Assembly (NCBI GenBank): GCA_902478055.1
Contig: CABSJL010000002.1
Location: forward strand, 70,033 to 134,032
DNA: 64,000 nucleotides
Direction of reading: 5' to 3'
Source of the DNA: an uncultured Veillonella sp.
GTDB taxonomy: Bacteria > Bacillota > Negativicutes > Veillonellales > Veillonellaceae
This document shows, one piece after another, positions 27,025 to 35,997 of the stretch (position 1 is its first letter; every line of letters starts with the position of its first letter). The position numbers and the translations under genes were made by a program. A model generated the notes under the pieces. It searched no databases, had not been told where the DNA came from, and worked only from the letters and a program-made list of their open reading frames with translations.

Positions 27025-27138
27025 TTAAATAGCAAAGTGAATGATGAACGCCACAGTCATGATGTACATAATAGGATGAATTTCATGACGACGGCCCATT
27101 GTCAGTTTAATCAATGTATAAGAAATTTTAGTAAATTC
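27025..27138 (-). pseudogene. C-terminal remnant of an NCS2-type purine permease
   Basis: A minus-strand frame of 37 codons reads ...ISYTLIKLTMGRRHEIHPI followed by MYIMTVAFIIHFAI and a stop. This pattern (a membrane helix, a Lys/Arg turn, GKxxEIHPxMYxxTxxFIxxFAx and stop) is the usual C-terminus of NCS2/AzgA guanine-hypoxanthine permeases. It has no start codon or ribosome site and is preceded in frame by a TAG, with the ornithine decarboxylase stop about 30 bases upstream. Its place next to guanine deaminase fits a lost purine uptake gene. The family call rests on a short segment. Confidence 0.6.
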
Positions 27139-27167
27139 CTACAGTCCTTGTATCAAATCGTATAAAT

Positions 27168-29342
27168 TTACATTTCATATTCTTTTTTTAATACATAGCC
27201 ATATGCTTGTTTATAGCCATTCGATTGTTCAGTAATATATACACCTTGTATTTCTGGCGCAAACCCCGGCAACAGATTAATACCTTCCTCTAAAGCCAAG
27301 AAATAGTCGCAAGCTGTCTTCGACCAACGTTCTCCTGGTTGCACACACAATACACCTGGTGGGTACGGAAGAGCTCCTTCAAGAGCAATACGCCCTTCTG
27401 CTTCGTGTAGCGGCACTAATTCTCCCTTGTTACGTTGAAACTCAAAATTTGCCTCTTGTGGATTCATGACATAGTTGGGGAAATATTCACGAGAAAATAG
27501 CCGTTGTTGTAAGAGGCTTACATTTCTAGACTTATAAAAATCATGCATTTCTTGACATAGCTGACGAATACTATAACCTTTATATTTCTCTATATGACTA
27601 TAGTAAATAGATGGTAATACTTCCTCCATAGGTGCATCGCGATCTATAAGGTCTTCAAAACGAATGAGTTCCTCCACAAGCGCATCCATCTTACTTTGAG
27701 ATTCTGCTGGTGTCATAAGGAATAAGATCGTATTTAAATCACATTTTTCAGGAATGATTCGATTTTCCCGTAAATAATTAGCCAGAATATTAGCAGGAAT
27801 ACCAAACGCTTCATATTCTCCGGTCTCTACGTTAATTCCTGGTGTAATCAGTTGGAACTTACAAGGATCGATAAAATACTGCCCCTTACCATAGCCTTTA
27901 AATGAATGCCACTTCGCTTCTGGTTCAAAGGCAAAGTAATTTACATCTCCCGCCATGACCTGTGTATTTCCGTCTTCCCATTTTTTGCCATGCACTATCG
28001 GTGGCACTAACGGGCGAAGATATTTGCATTGCTTCAATACAGCTTTACGAGCATCAATAGCAACTTCAACACAGTCACGCCACAGTTTTTGTCCCAACTC
28101 ACCTTCATGGATTTTAGCATTTACATCGAGAGAGGCAAATAAGGGGTAAAATGGCGAGGTTGACGCGTGCATCATAAAGGAGTTGTTAAAACGTTTATGA
28201 TCTACATAACGGTCTTGCCCCTTTATATGACTATCCTTCTTATGAATTTGAGAGGTTTGAGAAAAACCAGCTTGTTGCTTATGTACTGACTGGGTTACTA
28301 AAATCCCATGATCATTGGGCCCTAACTCTAATAATAGGGGACTACAATCTTTCATCATAGGAATAAACTGTTCATATCCAACCCATGCAGAGTCAAAGAA
28401 AATATAGTCACAAAGATGTCCTATTTTATCTACTACTTGACGAGCATTATAAATCGTACCATCATAGGTGCCTAATTGAATGACTGCTAGCCGAATAGGA
28501 CGTTTAGCTCGAGCCTTTTCAGGGAATTTTTCTGCAATCAAAGATCGAATATAACTTTCATCAAAACAATGATCTAAAATACCGCCAATGGAGCCAAATG
28601 GATTGCGCGCTGTCTCAAGATATATAGGGGTAGCGCCAGACATAACAAGACCACCATGGCAGATAGATTTATGATTATTACGATCATATAAAATAATATC
28701 GCCCGGTGTTAAAAGAGCATTAAGTACTACCTTATTCGCTGAAGATGTACCATTTAATACAAAATAGGTCTTGTCAGCATTATAGACTTTCGCAGCATGC
28801 GCTTGCGCATCATAAGCATAACCTTCATGAATTAAAAGATCTCCTAATTTTACATCTGCATTACAAAGGTCTGCTCTAAATATATTCTCCCCAAAGAAAT
28901 TGTAGAAGGCGCGACCTGTAGGATGTTTATAGAAGAACTGACCACCTTGATGGCCTGGACAATCGAACTGTGAATTTCGTTCTCCCACATAATCGGATAA
29001 AGCACTGAAAAATGGTGGTAAAATAGAGGATTCATAATTTACAACTAATTTTTCAATCTCTAATTTGCAGTAGTCCAAACTTGTAGATGAAAACTCTATA
29101 ATGGATGCTATGTGCTCCTTATATAAAGATAAATCGCTAGTTTCATCAAATCTTAGGACAATAACAGGTATACCAAAGGTATGAATTTGATTATTATTGA
29201 TAAGCTCTAAATCACAATCACCAATGACAACGGCACCAACATCTATAAAATCTGTATCACAGACAGGAACACATATACGACCCTCTATAGAGCTAATTTG
29301 GGATTGTACGGAATCAGATAAAGCAACCTTTAAATGTTTCAC
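27168..29342 (-). CDS. speF: ornithine decarboxylase (fold type I, SpeC/SpeF-like)
   Basis: A PLP enzyme converting ornithine to putrescine. The 724 residues follow the bacterial ODC layout: an N-terminal wing domain (1-105), a catalytic domain with CPGHQGGQFFYKHPTGRAF, FGENIFRADLCNADVKLGDL, the PLP lysine in VHKQQAGFSQTSQIHKKDSH, and a C-terminal domain (PYPPGVLCVQPGE). The HKKDSHIKGQ and MMHASTSPFYPLF stretches are characteristic of ODC rather than lysine or arginine decarboxylases, but substrate range is not proven. The start is GTG with AGGAGGAG upstream. In Veillonella and Selenomonas, diamines are attached to peptidoglycan, a likely use for the product. Confidence 0.92.
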   Translation of the reverse strand: MKHLKVALSDSVQSQISSIEGRICVPVCDTDFIDVGAVVIGDCDLELINNNQIHTFGIPVIVLRFDETSDLSLYKEHIASIIEFSSTSLDYCKLEIEKLVVNYESSILPPFFSALSDYVGERNSQFDCPGHQGGQFFYKHPTGRAFYNFFGENIFRADLCNADVKLGDLLIHEGYAYDAQAHAAKVYNADKTYFVLNGTSSANKVVLNALLTPGDIILYDRNNHKSICHGGLVMSGATPIYLETARNPFGSIGGILDHCFDESYIRSLIAEKFPEKARAKRPIRLAVIQLGTYDGTIYNARQVVDKIGHLCDYIFFDSAWVGYEQFIPMMKDCSPLLLELGPNDHGILVTQSVHKQQAGFSQTSQIHKKDSHIKGQDRYVDHKRFNNSFMMHASTSPFYPLFASLDVNAKIHEGELGQKLWRDCVEVAIDARKAVLKQCKYLRPLVPPIVHGKKWEDGNTQVMAGDVNYFAFEPEAKWHSFKGYGKGQYFIDPCKFQLITPGINVETGEYEAFGIPANILANYLRENRIIPEKCDLNTILFLMTPAESQSKMDALVEELIRFEDLIDRDAPMEEVLPSIYYSHIEKYKGYSIRQLCQEMHDFYKSRNVSLLQQRLFSREYFPNYVMNPQEANFEFQRNKGELVPLHEAEGRIALEGALPYPPGVLCVQPGERWSKTACDYFLALEEGINLLPGFAPEIQGVYITEQSNGYKQAYGYVLKKEYEM

Positions 29343-29400
29343 AGCCTCCTCCTTTCATAACTACGTATTATTCATATACTACATCAACATATATAGAATA

Positions 29401-29433
29401 AAATAGGCTCCCTACTCAAAGAATAGGGAGCCT
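29401..29433 (-). terminator. terminator of lysS
   Basis: Nine-base arms GGCTCCCTA (29407-29415) and TAGGGAGCC (29425-29433) with T-rich flanks on both strands, 12 bases after the lysS stop. Confidence 0.85.
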
Positions 29434-29445
29434 TTTAGTTTTAGA

Positions 29446-30969
29446 TTATTCAGCTGCTTCTTCTTCAGCTTCAATATGCTTAGGAGCTTCTGGTTTCATC
29501 AATGGGAACAACAATACATCGCGGATGGATGCAGAGTCTGTTAAGAACATAACAAGACGGTCGATACCAACACCTAAACCAGCTGTTGGAGGTAAACCGT
29601 ATTCAAGAGCTGTAACGAAGTCTTCATCCATACGGTGAGCTTCATCATCGCCAGCTTCACGTTCTTTCAATTGATCCAAGAAACGTTGTTTTTGATCGAT
29701 TGGGTCATTTAACTCGGAGAAGCCATTTGCCAATTCACGGCCATAAATGAATGCTTCAAAACGTTCTGTAGCCAATGGGTTTTCACGACTTGCTTTAGCA
29801 AGTGGAGAAATTTCTTTTGGATGACCATATACGATAGTTGGTTGAATCAAGTTTTCTTCTACATAATCTTCGAAGCAAAGATTTAAGATTTTACCAATAC
29901 CATCATTTTCTGTGTATTCTACATTTAAGCGATCTGCAATAGCACGAGCTTCTTCTACAGTTGTGACTGCATCAAAGTCTTCGCCAGTGTATTTTTTTAC
30001 ACCTTCCGCCATTGTGATACGATTCCAAGGTGGAGTCAAATTGATTTCAGTACCTTGGTATGTAATTTCTTGTGTACCGAGAACTTCTTGAGCACAGTAA
30101 GATACAAGGTTTTCTGTTAAACGAATTGCATCTTCTACATCGCCATAAGCTTGGTAGGATTCAATAGTAGTGAATTCTGGATTATGACGGTTGTCGATAC
30201 CTTCGTTACGGAAGCAACGGTTCATTTCGAATACGCGGTCCATACCACCAACGATTAAGCGTTTGAGGTACAATTCTGGTGCAATACGCATGTAAATATC
30301 GATATCAAGCGCATTGTGATGAGTAATGAATGGACGAGCCGCAGCACCACCAGGGATAGCATGCATCATTGGTGTTTCTACTTCCATAAAGCCATCACGC
30401 ATCATATATTCGCGAATTTTTGCAACGATTTGGGAGCGTTTTACAAATGTATCACGCACTTCAGGATTTACAATTAAATCAACATAACGTTGACGGTAAC
30501 GAAGTTCTGTATCCTTTAAACCATGCCATTTTTCTGGTAATGGACGTAAAGATTTGGATAACAAAGTTAATTTGTTAACTTTAATTGTAACTTCCCCTGT
30601 ATGAGTTTTAAATACGTGACCTTCAACACCGATAATATCACCGATATCAAGCATTTTTACGTATTTATAAGCATCTTCACCCAATACATCTTTGCGGAAA
30701 TATACTTGAATATCGCCGGATTTATCACGCATATTCGCAAATGCTGTTTTACCATGGGAACGGATTGTCATCAAACGGCCTGCAATAACTACAGGTTGAC
30801 CGTCGTATTTCAAGAAGAAGTCATCTTTAATGTCTTTTGCATTATCTTTTACAACAAAACGTTGACCAAATGGATAGATACCATCCGCTTCGTATTCAGC
30901 CAATTTGTCGCGGCGAATTTGCATTTGCTCATTCAGCTCTTCTTGTACATTTTTAATTTCTTCACTCAT
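29446..30969 (-). CDS. lysS: lysyl-tRNA synthetase (class II)
   Basis: Charges tRNA-Lys. The 507-residue class II enzyme has the N-terminal OB-fold anticodon domain (about 58-150; [23 protein letters not shown]), motif 2 ([24 protein letters not shown]) and motif 3 ([21 protein letters not shown]). Length and motifs are normal. It lies 29 bases after greA and ends at a strong terminator, so greA-lysS form a unit common in Firmicutes. Confidence 0.97.
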   Translation of the reverse strand: MSEEIKNVQEELNEQMQIRRDKLAEYEADGIYPFGQRFVVKDNAKDIKDDFFLKYDGQPVVIAGRLMTIRSHGKTAFANMRDKSGDIQVYFRKDVLGEDAYKYVKMLDIGDIIGVEGHVFKTHTGEVTIKVNKLTLLSKSLRPLPEKWHGLKDTELRYRQRYVDLIVNPEVRDTFVKRSQIVAKIREYMMRDGFMEVETPMMHAIPGGAAARPFITHHNALDIDIYMRIAPELYLKRLIVGGMDRVFEMNRCFRNEGIDNRHNPEFTTIESYQAYGDVEDAIRLTENLVSYCAQEVLGTQEITYQGTEINLTPPWNRITMAEGVKKYTGEDFDAVTTVEEARAIADRLNVEYTENDGIGKILNLCFEDYVEENLIQPTIVYGHPKEISPLAKASRENPLATERFEAFIYGRELANGFSELNDPIDQKQRFLDQLKEREAGDDEAHRMDEDFVTALEYGLPPTAGLGVGIDRLVMFLTDSASIRDVLLFPLMKPEAPKHIEAEEEAAE

Positions 30970-30998
30970 GTTATCGCCTCTTCGTCAGTAAATGTAAA

Positions 30999-31472
30999 TT
31001 ATTGGATTGCTAACACTTTGAATGTAACAGGACCATCTGGTGTGGAAACTTCTACTTCATCACCTTTACGTTTGCCCAAAATAGCTTTACCTACAGGAGA
31101 TTCGTTAGAGATACGATTGTTAAATGGATCCGCTTCAGAGGAACCAACGATAACATATTCTAATTCATCATTGTACATTGTATCTAATACAGTTACTTTG
31201 CTACCTACGGATACAACATCACCTTTTACGGATTCGTCGATGATTTTCGCAGTGTTAATTTTATTTTCAAGCTCTACAATATGACCTTCGATGAAAGCTT
31301 GTTCATTTTTTGCATCATCATATTCAGAGTTTTCACTGATATCGCCATATTCAATAGCAGTCTTAATACGTTCAGACACTTCAATACGACGTACAGATTT
31401 ATAATACGTTAATTCTTCTTCTAATTTCTTTAAACCTTCGGCGGTAAGTAATGTTTCTTTTACGTCTGCCAT
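30999..31472 (-). CDS. greA: transcription elongation factor GreA
   Basis: GreA enters the RNA polymerase secondary channel and rescues backtracked complexes by stimulating transcript cleavage. The 157-residue protein has the N-terminal coiled coil (about 1-75) with the acidic tip [11 protein letters not shown] and the C-terminal FKBP-like domain ([21 protein letters not shown]). Length is standard. It is followed closely by lysS. Confidence 0.96.
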   Translation of the reverse strand: MADVKETLLTAEGLKKLEEELTYYKSVRRIEVSERIKTAIEYGDISENSEYDDAKNEQAFIEGHIVELENKINTAKIIDESVKGDVVSVGSKVTVLDTMYNDELEYVIVGSSEADPFNNRISNESPVGKAILGKRKGDEVEVSTPDGPVTFKVLAIQ

Positions 31473-31501
31473 GGGTACCCCACTCTTTCTACATATAAAT
31501 A

Positions 31502-31534
31502 AAATAAGAAAAAAGTGCCATAGTAAGATGACAC
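31502..31534 (-). terminator. terminator of dusB
   Basis: Arms GTGCCAT (31515-31521) and ATGACAC (31528-31534) pair with one G-U, and six T follow on the minus strand. It separates dusB from greA. Confidence 0.75.
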
Positions 31535-31598
31535 CTTATCTTTTATTTCTAAATTATCTCAACCATTATATAAAAATACTGTACATTTGTCAATCTGA

Positions 31599-32585
31599 CT
31601 ACATTTCAGACAGTATTTTACGATATGATTCTAGCTCATTGTGAAAGCTTGTTACGGTATGAATTGTATTCACACGATTGCGCCAATATGCAGATTCAGG
31701 GAGTCCCTTCATATACCAGCCTGCATGAGTTCGTATTTCCTTAACAGCCATACTCTCCCCCTTATATTGACACAATAGATCAAAATGCTTTAACAACATA
31801 TCGAGACGTTCAATATCAGTTGGCGCCGGTAACACTTCACCAGTCTCTAAATAATGGTGAATGCGACCGAAGATCCAAGGATTACCCTGTGCACCACGAC
31901 CTACCATTACAGCATCACACCCCGTTTCATCGAGCATGCGCTTCGCGTCCTCTGGCTCCACGATATCCCCATTGCCAATTACAGGCACGGATACTGCCTC
32001 TTTTACGGCCTTAATATAGGACCAGTCCGCATGACCACTGTACATTTGTTCCTTTGTACGGCCATGTACAGCAATAGCTGCGACCCCCGTGGATTCGATG
32101 CGCTTTGCAAAGTCTACTACATTGATAGATTCACTATCCCAACCAATGCGCATTTTCACCGTTACAGGTACATCGACAGCCTTAACTGCCGCTTCTGCTA
32201 CGCGTGCCGCCAAATCAGGATTCTTCATAAGTGCAGAGCCATCCCCTGAGGAAACAACTTTTTTAACAGGACAACCCATATTGATATCTACAATATCTGC
32301 CCCCGCATCAGCTACAACCTTTGCTCCGATGGCAATCGCCTCTGGATTAGAACCGAAGATTTGCATAGAAACAGGCCGTTCCACATCTTCAAGGCGCAAC
32401 AATTCATGGGTGCGTTCATTTTTATATTTAATGCCCATAGCGCTTACCATTTCGGTACATACCAAGGCGGCGCCATGCTCTTTAGCAAGTAAACGATAGG
32501 CAATGTCGCTAACCCCAGCCATTGGCGCTAATATGGCTTGTCCATCAATTTTGACGGATCCTATTTGCCATTGTTTATTGTTCAT
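31599..32585 (-). CDS. dusB: tRNA-dihydrouridine synthase DusB
   Basis: An FMN enzyme that reduces specific uridines in tRNA. The 328-residue TIM-barrel protein has [13 protein letters not shown] at the start, the catalytic Cys in [21 protein letters not shown], the FMN phosphate site [13 protein letters not shown] and a C-terminal helical domain (from about 240). These are DusB/Nifr3-type features. It stands between coaX and greA with terminators on both sides. Confidence 0.95.
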   Translation of the reverse strand: MNNKQWQIGSVKIDGQAILAPMAGVSDIAYRLLAKEHGAALVCTEMVSAMGIKYKNERTHELLRLEDVERPVSMQIFGSNPEAIAIGAKVVADAGADIVDINMGCPVKKVVSSGDGSALMKNPDLAARVAEAAVKAVDVPVTVKMRIGWDSESINVVDFAKRIESTGVAAIAVHGRTKEQMYSGHADWSYIKAVKEAVSVPVIGNGDIVEPEDAKRMLDETGCDAVMVGRGAQGNPWIFGRIHHYLETGEVLPAPTDIERLDMLLKHFDLLCQYKGESMAVKEIRTHAGWYMKGLPESAYWRNRVNTIHTVTSFHNELESYRKILSEM

Positions 32586-32605
32586 ATAATTCTATATCCC
32601 CTAAC

Positions 32606-32632
32606 AAAAAGGGTACAGCATAAGCTGTACCC
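32606..32632 (-). terminator. terminator of coaX
   Basis: Perfect 9-base arms GGGTACAGC and GCTGTACCC with a four-base loop, followed by five T on the minus strand, about 50 bases after the coaX stop. Confidence 0.9.
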
Positions 32633-32679
32633 GAATGTACACTACTTCGTTACATATACGTAACTATATTATAGTAGCA

Positions 32680-33447
32680 TTATTTATTTCTTTCGTAAAT
32701 AAGACGTAAGCCTTCTAATGTAAGCATAGGCTCTACATGGTCAATGCAGTCTGTAGCGCTGCTGATAAGCTGTGCTAAACCGCCTGTAGCCACTACAGTT
32801 ACTTGACCGCCCATTTCAGCTTTCATACGAGATACGAGACCTTCTACTTGGCCTACGTAGCCATAGAACATACCAGATTGCATAGAAGATACGGTGTTGC
32901 GACAAATCACTTGACCAGGATCTCTTACATCGATACGTGGTAATTTAGCTGCTCGTTGGAATAAAGCCTCCGCAGAAATTGTAACGCCTGGAGTAATTAC
33001 ACCGCCCATATAATCGCCATTACCTTGAACCGCACAATAGGTTGTAGCCGTACCAAAGTCGATAATGATTAAATCACCTTTATATTGTTCATGTGCAGCC
33101 ACAGCATTTACGATACGGTCAGCCCCTACTTCACGAGGATTATCATACTTAATAGCAATACCAGTCTTAGTACCAGGTCCAACAATGAGAGGATTTACAT
33201 TAAAATAACGTAAACATACCCGTTCTAATGTAGGCATCAACGGTGGCACAACTGAGGAAATGATAATATCCTTAATATCTTTCACATTAACCTTGCGATC
33301 GTGGAAGAATAAGTTCATCATCAACATGCCATATTCATCGGTGGTCCGAACGCGATCCGTGGAAATACGCCAGTGACCTACAAGCTCTGTCTTGTCGTAT
33401 ACACCGAGAACAATATTGGTGTTCCCCACATCAATTACTAATAACAT
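32680..33447 (-). CDS. coaX: type III pantothenate kinase
   Basis: CoaX phosphorylates pantothenate, the first step of coenzyme A synthesis, and is the type that is not feedback-inhibited by CoA. The 255-residue protein opens with the phosphate motif DVGNTN, and has [22 protein letters not shown] and [15 protein letters not shown], all typical of the family. It follows birA by 9 bases in a cofactor operon birA-coaX, often seen in Firmicutes. ATG has AGGAGG upstream. Confidence 0.95.
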   Translation of the reverse strand: MLLVIDVGNTNIVLGVYDKTELVGHWRISTDRVRTTDEYGMLMMNLFFHDRKVNVKDIKDIIISSVVPPLMPTLERVCLRYFNVNPLIVGPGTKTGIAIKYDNPREVGADRIVNAVAAHEQYKGDLIIIDFGTATTYCAVQGNGDYMGGVITPGVTISAEALFQRAAKLPRIDVRDPGQVICRNTVSSMQSGMFYGYVGQVEGLVSRMKAEMGGQVTVVATGGLAQLISSATDCIDHVEPMLTLEGLRLIYERNK

Positions 33448-33456
33448 GAATGCCTC

Positions 33457-34431
33457 CTATTTGCGCGGACGAATTGACACGTCCCCTGCCACAATACGTT
33501 TAACTGTCCCATCAGGGATTCTTACTAATAAGTTACCATCTTCATCAATATCTGTAGCTACCCCTTCATAGGTATTTCCTGGTGCTCTCACTTCAATTTC
33601 CTCACCGAGAGTCACCGATAATTGGCGCCATTCATTTAATGTTTCCTCAAAGCCACTATCGAGGACTTCATAATATTGATGTTCTAAGGATTCCAAAATA
33701 ATTTTAAAAGCTTCTGTCCGTTCAATATCAATGCCTTCCATTGTTAATGACGTAGCAATTAACTTCAATTCTTCTGGTAGTTCTTCTTGTTTAGTCTTAA
33801 CATTGACACCTATGCCCATAACAATATAGGAAATTTCCTCCATAGAGCCGGACATTTCTGTCAAAATACCAACTAATTTACGACCATTTACAAGGATATC
33901 ATTTGGCCATTTAATACCCGCATCTGTAAGGCCCATTTTATGAAAAGCCTTTGTTAATGCTACGGCTGCCATCAATGTACACTTCGGTGCTTCTACTGGT
34001 GCAAAGTCAGGGCGTAAAATGAGACTAAACCATAGACCTTTTCCGAATGGAGAATACCAGCCCCGCGATAAACGACCGCGGCCAGCAGCCTGTTCCTCTG
34101 TAACAACAACAGTGCCTTCTTCTGCACCTTGTTGTGCTAAACGACGAGCTTCAAGGTTTGTAGATTCGGTAGTGTCCATATAGACATACCGTTTGCCAAA
34201 TACATCTGTTTTTAAGATTTGCTTCATTGCTAATGGACTCAACAAATCAGGTTCCTCCAATAATCGATACCCCCTCTTGGTATAAGATTCTATTTTGTAG
34301 CCTTTTTGACGTAATGCTTTGATATGCTTCCAAATAGCTGTGCGCGAAACATGACACGCTTCCGACATATCTTGTCCCGATACGAAACTACCTTGGTTTT
34401 GTCTCAAGAATTCTAATACTTCATCACGCAT
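33457..34431 (-). CDS. birA: biotin-protein ligase with repressor domain BirA
   Basis: A 324-residue bifunctional BirA. The N-terminal winged helix (about 1-65: HVSRTAIWKHIKALRQKGYKIES) binds DNA. The central ligase domain (about 80-270) has the biotinyl-AMP motif GRGRLSRGWYSP and the KWPNDIL stretch. The C-terminal SH3-like domain (from about 275) ends in GDVSIRPRK. It attaches biotin to carboxylases and, with the helix-turn-helix, can repress biotin genes. A palindrome made of BirA-like half-sites lies 20 bases upstream of the start. Confidence 0.94.
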   Translation of the reverse strand: MRDEVLEFLRQNQGSFVSGQDMSEACHVSRTAIWKHIKALRQKGYKIESYTKRGYRLLEEPDLLSPLAMKQILKTDVFGKRYVYMDTTESTNLEARRLAQQGAEEGTVVVTEEQAAGRGRLSRGWYSPFGKGLWFSLILRPDFAPVEAPKCTLMAAVALTKAFHKMGLTDAGIKWPNDILVNGRKLVGILTEMSGSMEEISYIVMGIGVNVKTKQEELPEELKLIATSLTMEGIDIERTEAFKIILESLEHQYYEVLDSGFEETLNEWRQLSVTLGEEIEVRAPGNTYEGVATDIDEDGNLLVRIPDGTVKRIVAGDVSIRPRK

Positions 34432-34449
34432 AGTTTAGAGCCCCTTTCT

Positions 34450-34469
34450 TTGTCAACCTAGGTTTACAA
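34450..34469. promoter_or_regulatory. palindrome of BirA-box-like half-sites upstream of birA
   Basis: TTGTCAACC (34450-34458) and GGTTTACAA (34461-34469) form a palindrome with one mismatch, two bases apart. The half-sites match the known BirA box (TTGTAAACC and its complement), but known operators have 14-16 bases between them. A second palindrome, TACAAT-TCG-ATTGTA (34465-34479), overlaps it. Confidence 0.45.
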
Positions 34470-34522
34470 TTCGATTGTACAAGTGTACCCTATAAAATGC
34501 AAGGATTATTTAAAATAATTAA

Positions 34523-34531
34523 TGGTATAAT
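34523..34531 (+). promoter_or_regulatory. extended -10 promoter of the ThrE-family gene
   Basis: TGG-TATAAT on the plus strand about 70 bases before the ATG of the exporter gene, in very AT-rich DNA; no clear -35. Confidence 0.6.
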
Positions 34532-34602
34532 ACATGTAGTATTAAGTTATACCTTATGTAAAAGATAACAATAGTATGGTCTATCATTATCTGGGGAGAT
34601 AT

Positions 34603-35946
34603 ATGCAACAATTTACATTAGAAGAAAAAAATGAAGTTCTAGAGAACCCATTTATCCATATTCACAGAAAACTTGATGTTCTATTAAACATAGGTAAGTT
34701 ACTTATGGAATGTGGTGCAGATACAAATCGAATCATTGAAGAGATGTTAAAAGCCGCCACTTTTATGGGGATACCTCATAATTATTTAAATATTCATATT
34801 TCATATACCACCATCATGGTGAATCTATTGCATAAAGAGCGTTCCATAACAGTTTTTAGAAAAACACCAGTTCATGTTCCCAATATGGCCATGATCAATG
34901 CCGTATCTAAACTCACATGGCGCGCCTTCGAACGACATTACTCGCTCACAACCTATGAGCAACTCATTTCAAAATTAGATTCTACTATACCTGTATATCC
35001 TGATTGGATAAAGGGTATTGCATGTGCACTAGGTTCTGCAGGGCTCGCCTTTCTATATAGTGGTGATATGATAGCTTTTATAGTAACAATTATTTGTTCT
35101 CTAATCGGCTATTTCACACGTACTCTATCCGTGCGTTTAGGCTGTAATGAGTATGTAGGTATTGCATTAGGTGGATTTGCCGCTATGGTTTCTGCCTACG
35201 GTTTCTATTCACATATTGAACAGGATTCATTAGTTTATGTTCTTGTATGCTGTACCTTATTTATGATTCCAGGGGTACCTCTTATTAATGCCGTCATTGA
35301 TACAATAAACAATCATATCTTATCGGGTATTACACGAGCCATTAGAACAATTCTCATCGTAGGTAGTATGACCTTAGGTATGGCCATGGCCTTATACTTT
35401 AATCCAATGCCTGCATTTAGTTTTGTAGACATTAAACCTCATGTACTATCCATTGAACAGATTATAGGTTCTTTTATGGCCGCTGCGTCATTCGCTGTTT
35501 TATTTAATGCTCCTGTACGCCTCTTGCTCTCAATCGGTATTGGCGGTGTATTATGTGTCTTTATTCGCAATTTACTAGCTGTTGAATTGGGATTCTCTAT
35601 TGCTGGGGCCACCTTTGTAGGGGCCGCCGTGATGAGCATTATTTATGTAAAAGTTTCTACCTGGCTTAAAACATCTAGTACGATCATTATCGTGCCGTCC
35701 GCTATCGCATTAATGCCAGGGATTCTATATTATCGTTTTCTATTCGATATTCTTCACATCAATGCACTCAATGAATCCGGCCTTGTACATATGGTACAAA
35801 ATGGTGTAACAGGTATTTTAACCATCGTTGGCATCGCCGTCGGTGTGGCCATACCGCATGTATTAGCACAGAAATACTTAAAATCACTTAAGGAACGTCG
35901 CATACAAGAATATTTAGCAACCCGTCACATCCATGATGGACAATAA
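34603..35946 (+). CDS. threonine/serine exporter family protein (ThrE-like)
   Basis: An inner-membrane protein of 447 residues. The N-terminal cytoplasmic part (about 15-120) holds the DUF1212 hallmark (LMECGADTNRIIEEML, then LNIHISYTTIMVN). Around ten membrane segments follow, and the C-terminal half matches the DUF3815-type second module. Both modules in one chain is the ThrE arrangement, whereas many Firmicutes split them. The substrate is inferred from the family. The ATG at 34603 follows GGGGAG; an ATG 27 bases earlier has no ribosome site. It is the only plus-strand gene in this half of the window. Confidence 0.8.
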   Translation: MQQFTLEEKNEVLENPFIHIHRKLDVLLNIGKLLMECGADTNRIIEEMLKAATFMGIPHNYLNIHISYTTIMVNLLHKERSITVFRKTPVHVPNMAMINAVSKLTWRAFERHYSLTTYEQLISKLDSTIPVYPDWIKGIACALGSAGLAFLYSGDMIAFIVTIICSLIGYFTRTLSVRLGCNEYVGIALGGFAAMVSAYGFYSHIEQDSLVYVLVCCTLFMIPGVPLINAVIDTINNHILSGITRAIRTILIVGSMTLGMAMALYFNPMPAFSFVDIKPHVLSIEQIIGSFMAAASFAVLFNAPVRLLLSIGIGGVLCVFIRNLLAVELGFSIAGATFVGAAVMSIIYVKVSTWLKTSSTIIIVPSAIALMPGILYYRFLFDILHINALNESGLVHMVQNGVTGILTIVGIAVGVAIPHVLAQKYLKSLKERRIQEYLATRHIHDGQ

Positions 35947-35982
35947 AAAAGAGCTGGTCTCCAAGGAGATCAGCTCTTTTTA
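35946..35982. terminator. bidirectional terminator between thrE-like gene and ftsH
   Basis: Twelve-base arms (35951-35962 and 35965-35976, one G-U) with A run before and T run after, so it works in both directions between convergent genes. Confidence 0.92.
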
Positions 35983-35997
35983 TTTGGACAGTATCCA

